Source: Acidobacteriota bacterium (GTDB lineage Bacteria > Acidobacteriota > JAAYUB01). From it: a DNA stretch of 64,000 bases. How positions within the stretch are numbered: position 1 is the first letter of the stretch; every line of letters starts with the position of its first letter. The stretch is from the NCBI GenBank assembly GCA_018001935.1, contig JAGNHB010000023.1, forward strand, positions 1-64,000, written 5' to 3'. The notes below the pieces were generated by a model that was not told the DNA's origin, ran no database searches, and saw nothing but the letters and a program-made list of their open reading frames with translations. A program made the translations under genes and the position numbers. This document shows, in pieces, positions 58,924 to 64,000 of this stretch.

Positions 58924-59949
58924 GTGAAACCGGAACACTACGTCGTCATCGGCAACGGGGCCGCCGCGAACCGGGCGGCGGAGGTCCTCCGCCAGGGCGA
59001 TCCCGAGGGCCGCATCACCCTGGTCTCCGACGAGAAGGACCTCTTCTACTTCCGCCACAAGCTCCGAAAGTTCATCTCCGGGGCCTTCCCCGAGGCGGAA
59101 CTTCGCGTCCACCCCCTGGAGTGGTACCGGCAGCGGAACATCCGCCTGCGCCTGGGGCAGCGGGTGACCCGCCTGGACGTCGCATCCCGAACCCTTTACC
59201 TGCAGCACATGGAGAAGCTCGCCTACTCCCGCCTGCTCGTCTGTTGCGGCAGCCGCCCCCGGATCCCGGAACCGCTCTGGGAGTACCGGCGGCGGTTCAC
59301 GGTGGTGAAGACCCTCGACCATGCCCGCGCCCTCCGGGAACGGCTCCCCGCCGTCCGGTCCATCTTCGTGGCGGGGGGCGACCTGGTCAGCTTCCGGCTG
59401 ACGGAGGAATTTCTCGCCCTGGGCCGCGAGGTGACCTTCCTGGTGGACCGGGACGCCTTCTGGCCCTTGACGCCGACCCCCGCGCAGCGCCGGGAGTTCG
59501 CCGAGTCCCTCGCCCGTCGCGGGGCGCGGGTGATCCAGGACGACGAGGTCACCGCGTTGACCGACGAGGGCGGGGGCCTGAAAGTCCGGCTGGCCCGCGG
59601 CGGGACCCTGGCCTGCGACCTCGCCGGGGGCTTCTTCGGGCTGGTTCCCGACGTGGATTTTCTCCTGGGCAGCGGGCTTGACATCGACCGGGGCATCATG
59701 GTCAACGAGTACCTTCAGACCAACCGGGAGGACATCTACGCCGCGGGGGACTGCGCCCAGGTCTACAACCCGTCGATCCGGAGCTACTGGACCTCCGTCG
59801 GATGGCCCAACGCCCGGAACCTCGGTGAGACGGCCGCCCTCAACATCCTGGGGGACGTGGTCCGGGCCGGGCGGGCCAAGTCGAGCATCCTGTCCATCGA
59901 AGGGGTCAGCGTGTCGACGCCCTGGTGGCAGGACCGGGTCCGGGGGTGA
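58924..59949 (+). CDS. FAD-dependent NAD(P)H oxidoreductase
   Basis: A 341-aa pyridine-nucleotide-disulfide-type flavoprotein. The FAD loop is VIGNGAAANRAAEVL, and a degenerate NAD loop follows (SIFVAGGDLVSFRLTEEF, lacking the usual GxGxxG). The C-terminal FAD motif is DIYAAGDCAQVY. No redox-active CxxC is seen, so it is closer to NADH-rubredoxin/nitrite-reductase-type subunits than to disulfide reductases. The start is GTG 58924 with ggga upstream, four bases after the preceding stop. Its partner is presumably the neighbouring Fe-S flavoprotein. Confidence 0.88.
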   Translation: MKPEHYVVIGNGAAANRAAEVLRQGDPEGRITLVSDEKDLFYFRHKLRKFISGAFPEAELRVHPLEWYRQRNIRLRLGQRVTRLDVASRTLYLQHMEKLAYSRLLVCCGSRPRIPEPLWEYRRRFTVVKTLDHARALRERLPAVRSIFVAGGDLVSFRLTEEFLALGREVTFLVDRDAFWPLTPTPAQRREFAESLARRGARVIQDDEVTALTDEGGGLKVRLARGGTLACDLAGGFFGLVPDVDFLLGSGLDIDRGIMVNEYLQTNREDIYAAGDCAQVYNPSIRSYWTSVGWPNARNLGETAALNILGDVVRAGRAKSSILSIEGVSVSTPWWQDRVRG

Positions 59950-59972
59950 CGGCCGGCATGGGAGGCGAAAGC

Positions 59973-61268
59973 GTGAACACCCTGTCCATCCTGTTCTGCG
60001 GCCGGCCCGGCGACGGGGCGCTGACGGCGGGGCACGGCCTGGTGCGGGCCCTGGCGGGCCTCGGGGTCCCGGCCGCCTGCGACGGGGACTTCCCCCGGGT
60101 AGGCGACCGCAGCGGCCGCGTCCGGGTGAGGGTCCGGATCTTCCCTCCCGGGGCGGCGGCGGGTTTCCCGGGCCGCCCGGACGTCCTCGTCTCCCTGCAC
60201 GACCCGTCGGCCATCGGAGAGATGAGCACCCTGAGCGACGACGGCGCGGTGATCTTCGAAGGCAACCCGCCGGGCTACCTCGAGGAGGACGTCGCCCTGG
60301 CCGGGCACGTGGGCCCCTTGATGCACGGCCTGGGAATCCCCCTGCGGGATATTTCCCGCCATGTCTCCGGCACGCGCTCCCACCGCAACGCCGTAGCCCT
60401 CGGGGCCCTGGCGTCCTGCCTGGGCCTCCCCCGGGAGGTTGTCCGCGAGGCGCTGGCGGAGGGCCTCTCCGGAAAGGAAGACCCCGTCCGGGGCGCGGCC
60501 CGCGACGCCTTCGACGAGGGTTACCGGCAGGGTTTGGGCCGGGGGGAAACCCGGCTCCCCCCCCGGTTCCGGCCGGGGCCTTTCCCCGCGGGGCCGCCCC
60601 TGCGGGCGCTCACCGGCGCGGAGGCCCTCGTGGAAGGCTTCCGGGCAGGGTCCCAGGAAGTGAGTGTCCCGCGTTTTCCGCTCCCCGCCGGCGGCGCGCC
60701 GCTGCCTGCCCCGGGCCCGCCCCCCCGGGCCCCGCTGCGCATCTTCGGCGGTCGCGACGTCCTGGTGGAACCTGTGCTGAAGGCCTTCTCGCTTCATGGC
60801 GGAAGCGGGGTCGCCGTCCACGCCCTCCCGGGGCCGACGGCGGCGGCCGCACGGGCCCTCGGCTGTGCGTTCGCCGCCCGCATCCGGGACCCGGGGGCCG
60901 CGGGGATCGCCGGCCCCTTGGCCCTCGCCGTGGTGAACGGGGAGGAACTTCCCGCCCTGTCCGCCTTCCTGGGGGCCGCCCTCCGGCAGGGGTGCCCCCT
61001 CGTCGTGGCGGCCGTCTCCGGGCCCGTCTCGGCCGGGCAACCGGCGGGGGGGCCGCTCTTCATTCCGGACCCCGCCGCCTGCGCCCCGGTGGACGCGGAC
61101 GAACCCGGGACCGAACCGCCCCGCCTCCTCACGACCACGGCGGTCACGCCCCTCGACGGCCGGGAAGCCGCGGCGCGCCTGGCCGCCCGGGTGGCGGAAG
61201 GGTCCCGCCCGGGCCTGCTCCGGCTTTCTTCCGCTTTCCTGCCCGGCATGGAGACGGAACACCCGTGA
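59973..61268 (+). CDS. 2-oxoacid:acceptor oxidoreductase gamma-domain protein with unassigned C-terminal half
   Basis: A 431-aa protein. The N-terminal ~190 residues resemble the gamma domain of 2-oxoacid:ferredoxin oxidoreductases (GRPGDGALTAGHGLVRAL, and SHRNAVALGALASCLGLP like KorA/KorC). The C-terminal half is Pro/Gly-rich with an alpha/beta look (LRIFGGRDVLVEPVLKAF; LALAVVNGEELPALSAFL) and no thiamine-pyrophosphate motif. No alpha or beta subunit genes accompany it. The start is GTG 59973 with gggaggcg ahead; it follows the FAD gene by 23 bp. Likely part of an electron-transfer complex with its two upstream neighbours (inference). Confidence 0.7.
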   Translation: MNTLSILFCGRPGDGALTAGHGLVRALAGLGVPAACDGDFPRVGDRSGRVRVRVRIFPPGAAAGFPGRPDVLVSLHDPSAIGEMSTLSDDGAVIFEGNPPGYLEEDVALAGHVGPLMHGLGIPLRDISRHVSGTRSHRNAVALGALASCLGLPREVVREALAEGLSGKEDPVRGAARDAFDEGYRQGLGRGETRLPPRFRPGPFPAGPPLRALTGAEALVEGFRAGSQEVSVPRFPLPAGGAPLPAPGPPPRAPLRIFGGRDVLVEPVLKAFSLHGGSGVAVHALPGPTAAAARALGCAFAARIRDPGAAGIAGPLALAVVNGEELPALSAFLGAALRQGCPLVVAAVSGPVSAGQPAGGPLFIPDPAACAPVDADEPGTEPPRLLTTTAVTPLDGREAAARLAARVAEGSRPGLLRLSSAFLPGMETEHP

Positions 61269-61313
61269 CGGCGGCCTGACCACTCCTCGCGGGAATTCGA
61301 TTGCTCCCGAGAC

Positions 61314-61348
61314 AAAAAAGCGCCATCGACCGGAAGCCGATGGCACTT
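61314..61348 (-). terminator. Intrinsic terminator of the secreted cysteine protein gene
   Basis: On the minus strand a gccatcg/cgatggc stem with a 9-nt loop, extended by flanking pairs, is followed by a T6 run. It lies 14 bp past the gene at 61362. Confidence 0.8.
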
Positions 61349-61361
61349 GTCGGGGTGGGCG

Positions 61362-62213
61362 TCAGGGAACGATCGGGGTTTTCTCCACCTTGACCGAGAC
61401 CTCGTCACCCTCCCGGGTGAGGGTCAGGGTGCAGTTGCCGCGGCTGAGGGTTTTGGGCTGCCCTTCGGCGAGGTCGCCGACCCCGACCTCGAAGTCCTCG
61501 TCGTTCACCCGGAACCGGAGCGTCTCCTGGCCGGTCTTCACCTTCAGACGGAGCCGGATGTCCCGGTCCCCGGCCGCGTCCCGATCGACGAGGACGATCG
61601 GCTCGGCGTCCTCCCCGCCTTTCTCCTTGCAGACCCGGACACAGTATCTCCGGCTTTTTTCCTTGTCCCCTTTCCCGAGGTCCAGGGGGATCTCCGGCAG
61701 GTCCTTCAACCCGTCCACCTTCAGGAACAGCCGGTCCCCCTTGCGGGTCACGGTGAGGGTGCAGCCCTTTTCCCCGAGGGTTCGGGACTCGCCGTCCTTG
61801 AGGCCGTCCAGGGTGTCTTTCTCGTTCAACCGGAAGACCATCTTGCGAACGTCGGAGGGCGCTTCCCCTTCGATCACCACCTTTTCGCCGTCTTCCCCGC
61901 ACCGGACCACCACCCGCTTCTCGACCCGCACCGACGTCCCGTCACCGGTCGCCGGGTCCGTGTCGCCGCCCGCCGTCACCACCTTGCAGACGCGCTTCCC
62001 GGGCCCGGCGTCGGTGACGACACACTTGCCGCCGGTCTCGATGACCATTTTCCCGTCCTTCTCCGTCACGACGATGGTCGTCACTTCTCCTTCCTTCGCC
62101 GTGCCGACAGACACAGCCTTCCCGTCGGCGGGCGCCTCCGGCGGGTCGGCGCTGACGAGCAGGCCGACGGGGGCCAGGAAAAGAACCAGAGAGAACATTA
62201 CCGTCCAGAACAT
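61362..62213 (-). CDS. Secreted two-repeat cysteine-containing protein, probably sigma-54 controlled
   Basis: A 283-aa protein with a signal peptide (MFWTVMFSLVLFLAPVGLLVSA). The mature part is beta-rich and charged. Two ~60-residue units are related: LKDGESRTLGEKGCTLTVTR and LAEGQPKTLSRGNCTLTLTR share the spacing of Gly, Thr, Cys and the following K/E-GD. Seven cysteines remain after cleavage. aggagg precedes ATG 62213. A -24/-12 element and two palindromes lie upstream, and an NtrC-type activator gene is next door. I know no family for it. It is probably an envelope stress- or signal-induced protein (inference). Confidence 0.75.
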   Translation of the reverse strand: MFWTVMFSLVLFLAPVGLLVSADPPEAPADGKAVSVGTAKEGEVTTIVVTEKDGKMVIETGGKCVVTDAGPGKRVCKVVTAGGDTDPATGDGTSVRVEKRVVVRCGEDGEKVVIEGEAPSDVRKMVFRLNEKDTLDGLKDGESRTLGEKGCTLTVTRKGDRLFLKVDGLKDLPEIPLDLGKGDKEKSRRYCVRVCKEKGGEDAEPIVLVDRDAAGDRDIRLRLKVKTGQETLRFRVNDEDFEVGVGDLAEGQPKTLSRGNCTLTLTREGDEVSVKVEKTPIVP

Positions 62214-62291
62214 GATGACCTCCTGTGAGAGTGAGTTTTTCGTTCGCAAGGCCGCCGGCCCGGTTCCCGGGCGTGGCCGCAACCAGGTATT

Positions 62292-62307
62292 CGCAACCGG
62301 GATGCCA
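62292..62307 (-). promoter_or_regulatory. Sigma-54 (-24/-12) promoter
   Basis: On the minus strand TGGCATCCCGGTTGCG fits the sigma-54 consensus TGGCAC-N5-TTGCW. GG and GC are correctly spaced and only the last base of each half differs. RNA would start near 62281, about 68 bases before the ATG of the secreted protein. Confidence 0.7.
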
Positions 62308-62380
62308 TTTCCGGGTCACCTTCCAACCCGGATAAGGCGGAAAGGGGGCCACGAAATACACGGAAGAATAATGCGGGTTT

Positions 62381-62394
62381 TCCTCAAATGAGGA
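62381..62394. promoter_or_regulatory. Putative activator-binding palindrome (UAS 1)
   Basis: TCCTCAAATGAGGA is a perfect 14-bp palindrome about 100 bp upstream of the predicted sigma-54 transcription start, the usual distance for NtrC-family enhancer sites. Confidence 0.6.
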
Positions 62395-62401
62395 TCCGAC
62401 G

Positions 62402-62415
62402 TCCTCAAATCGGGA
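62402..62415. promoter_or_regulatory. Putative activator-binding site (UAS 2)
   Basis: TCCTCAAATCGGGA repeats the left half and centre of UAS 1 exactly (nine bases), with a 4/6 right half. It starts 21 bp (two helical turns) from UAS 1, as expected for cooperative binding of a dimeric activator. Confidence 0.55.
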
Positions 62416-62537
62416 GAGGGGACGGCATCGCGATAAAGTGCCCTCACCCTGCCCTGATAAACCGGAAACGGAACCCCGAAAGACACGAACGGGATTCCGG
62501 GGCCGAGGCATGGTGCGCCCGACGGCCCTGATTCAGC

Positions 62538-62548
62538 GGGTCTGACCC
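62538..62548. repeat. Short palindrome gggtctgaccc
   Basis: An 11-bp palindrome in the spacer after the NtrC-type gene, flanked by repeated taaacc units. Sequences of this GGGTCNGACCC type often sit near Y1-transposase-related repeats in other genomes (recollection). Here it is a single copy. Confidence 0.3.
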
Positions 62549-62597
62549 TAAACCCCTTCAGCCTAAACCGCTAACCCCCTCTATTGGCGCGGCCGTC

Positions 62598-63959
62598 TCA
62601 GTGGAGGCCGAATTTCTCCAGGCGGTAGAGGAAGGTCTTGTAGCTCATCCCCAGGAGGCGGGCGGCATTGGAGCGGTTCCCCCCGGCCCTGCCGAGGGCC
62701 TGGCGCAACAGGCCGGACTCCATCCCGTCCCAGTCGAGCCCGGCCGGGGGCAACCGGAAGGGGCAGCCGGAATCCCCGGGCTCGGCGCGGATCTCGTCGG
62801 GGAGGTCCTGGAGGCGCAACCGGCCCTCGTCGGCCATCAGGGCCAACCGTTCCATGACATTGGCCAGTTCGCGCACGTTCCCCGGCCAGGGGTGGCTCAC
62901 CAGGCAGCGGAGGAGGTCCGCGGGGATCGGAAGGGCCGGCAGGCCGTACTTTTCGGACACCCGGGCCAGGAAATGCCGGGCGAGCAGGGGGATGTCCTCC
63001 TTCCGTTCACGGAGGGACGGGAGCCGGAGCTGGAGGACATTCAGGCGATAGTAAAGGTCCTCGCGGAAAGCGCCGTCGGCCACCATGCGTGGCAGGTCGC
63101 GGTTCGAGGCGGCGACGATCCGCACGTCGCACTCCACCTCGCCCCGCCCGCCCAGCCGGGAGAACCGGCGCTCCTGGAGGACGCGCAGGAGGACCGCCTG
63201 CAGGCCGAGCGGCATGGAGGCGATCTCGTCCAGGAACAGGGTGCCGCCCCGCGCCTCCTCGAACTTCCCTTCCTTCCTCTGGCTGGCCCCCGTGAAGGCC
63301 CCTTTCTCGTAACCGAACAGCTCGCTTTCCATGAGGGTGTCGGGGATCGCCGCGCAGTTGAGGGCCACGAAGGGTCGCTCGGCGCGTGGGCTCTGCTCGT
63401 GGAGGGTCCGGGCCACCAGTTCCTTCCCCGTGCCCGACTCGCCCGTGACGAGGATGGTGGCGTCGGTGGCCGCCACTTTCCGAATGGTCCGGAAAAGCTG
63501 CTGCATGGCCTCCGCCTTCCCCAGGATCTCCCCGAACCCTTCCCGACCGGTGATTTCCTCCCGAAGCCGGCGGTTCTCGTCTTCCAGGCGGGTGGTGCGC
63601 AGCACCCGGCGGACGGCGATGAGCAACTCGTCCCGCTCGAAGGGCTTGGCGAGGTAGTCGTCCGCTCCGTTCCGTATGGCGTCCATCGCGTGGGCAATGG
63701 AACCGTACGCCGTCATGACAATGAAGGCCGGCCTCGGCCCCCGGGAGCGGACCCGCGCCAGCAGTTCGCCGCCGCCGATCCCGGGCAGCTTCCAGTCGCT
63801 CAGGACCAGGTCCGGGACCCGGGTCTCGATCGCGTCCAGGGCGGCCTCGCCCGACGCGGCCTCTTCCACCTGGAACCCTTCCCGGCGGAGGATGTCCGCG
63901 ATGATCTTGCGCTGGGCGTTCTCGTCTTCCACTACCAGGACTGTGTGTTCCACACCCAT
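62598..63959 (-). CDS. NtrC-family sigma-54-dependent response regulator
   Basis: A 453-aa bacterial enhancer-binding protein. The receiver domain (1-120) has acidic residues E11/D12, the phospho-acceptor D55 (LVLSDWKLPG) and K105 (LAKPF). The AAA+ domain (about 145-375) has Walker A GESGTGKE (173-180), the sigma-54-contacting GAFTGA (220-225) and Walker B GGTLFLDEIASM. A Fis-type HTH (AGGNRSNAARLLGMSYKTFLY) ends the protein. It activates sigma-54 promoters when phosphorylated; the only candidate seen here is beside it at 62292. A partner histidine kinase may lie just beyond the right edge. Confidence 0.96.
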   Translation of the reverse strand: MGVEHTVLVVEDENAQRKIIADILRREGFQVEEAASGEAALDAIETRVPDLVLSDWKLPGIGGGELLARVRSRGPRPAFIVMTAYGSIAHAMDAIRNGADDYLAKPFERDELLIAVRRVLRTTRLEDENRRLREEITGREGFGEILGKAEAMQQLFRTIRKVAATDATILVTGESGTGKELVARTLHEQSPRAERPFVALNCAAIPDTLMESELFGYEKGAFTGASQRKEGKFEEARGGTLFLDEIASMPLGLQAVLLRVLQERRFSRLGGRGEVECDVRIVAASNRDLPRMVADGAFREDLYYRLNVLQLRLPSLRERKEDIPLLARHFLARVSEKYGLPALPIPADLLRCLVSHPWPGNVRELANVMERLALMADEGRLRLQDLPDEIRAEPGDSGCPFRLPPAGLDWDGMESGLLRQALGRAGGNRSNAARLLGMSYKTFLYRLEKFGLH

Positions 63960-64000
63960 GTTTCACCCCATTTCCCACCCATCAACGATTTCATCGGTAT

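Noticed and set aside
1-64000. tRNA, rRNA or CRISPR features
   Set aside because: No cloverleaf-like, rRNA-like or regularly spaced repeat pattern was noticed. A scanner such as tRNAscan-SE would be needed to exclude a tRNA firmly.

Overview
The window is 64 kb of high-GC, gene-dense bacterial chromosome. It carries about 50 protein genes, most of them on the minus strand from 28 kb to 55 kb. No rRNA, tRNA or CRISPR array was seen. The gene mix suggests a Gram-negative, anaerobic or microaerophilic bacterium: SurA-type periplasmic chaperones, a complete type II secretion operon, B12-dependent ribonucleotide reductase, flavodiiron protein plus rubredoxin, and a 2-oxoacid:acceptor oxidoreductase-type subunit. 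Secreted LRR, FG-GAP and dockerin proteins, a propeller-type sensor kinase and the sigma-54 regulator fit Acidobacteriota or a neighbouring deep lineage. That placement is inference from gene content only.

Layout, left to right. 0-3 kb: the C-terminal end of a Y1-type (REP-associated) transposase, a lipoprotein, and a TrmN6-like methyltransferase coupled to an M23 peptidase. 3.3-8.6 kb: an apparent plus-strand operon of two parvulin chaperones, mutS and a Nif3-family gene. 8.7-19.2 kb: two large secreted proteins (LRR-dockerin, 700 aa; FG-GAP, 1278 aa), a small zinc-ribbon membrane protein, and a propeller-type histidine kinase. 19.8-25 kb: a CHASE2-cyclase, a small membrane protein, a kynurenine-formamidase-like cyclase and a secreted endonuclease/phosphatase-fold protein. 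25-29.5 kb: nrdJ behind two NrdR boxes, convergent with a flavodiiron-rubredoxin operon. 29.6-38.3 kb: RNase R, an adenosine-specific kinase-family protein, a CPBP protease, TruD, two glycosyltransferases and a secreted FG-GAP protein, many of them overlapping by a few bases.

38.4-55.2 kb: an ECF sigma - zinc-finger anti-sigma - secreted protein module, then a terminator, then the type II secretion genes (transcription order E-F-G-H-I-J-K-L-M-C-D). These are headed by a second sigma - anti-sigma - secreted protein module and a Crp-family regulator. The secretion operon therefore has a similar regulatory triplet at both ends. 55.5-61.3 kb: a dockerin-bearing M14 carboxypeptidase and a three-gene redox cluster (Fe-S flavoprotein, FAD oxidoreductase, orphan 2-oxoacid oxidoreductase gamma-type protein). 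61.3-64 kb: a secreted cysteine-containing protein behind what reads as a sigma-54 promoter with two upstream activator palindromes, next to an NtrC-type activator.

Findings most worth checking: the self-contained sigma-54 circuit at the right end, the redox trio with its orphan gamma-type subunit, the duplicated sigma/anti-sigma/secreted-protein modules around the secretion operon, and a palindromic repeat family that may belong to the Y1 transposase.
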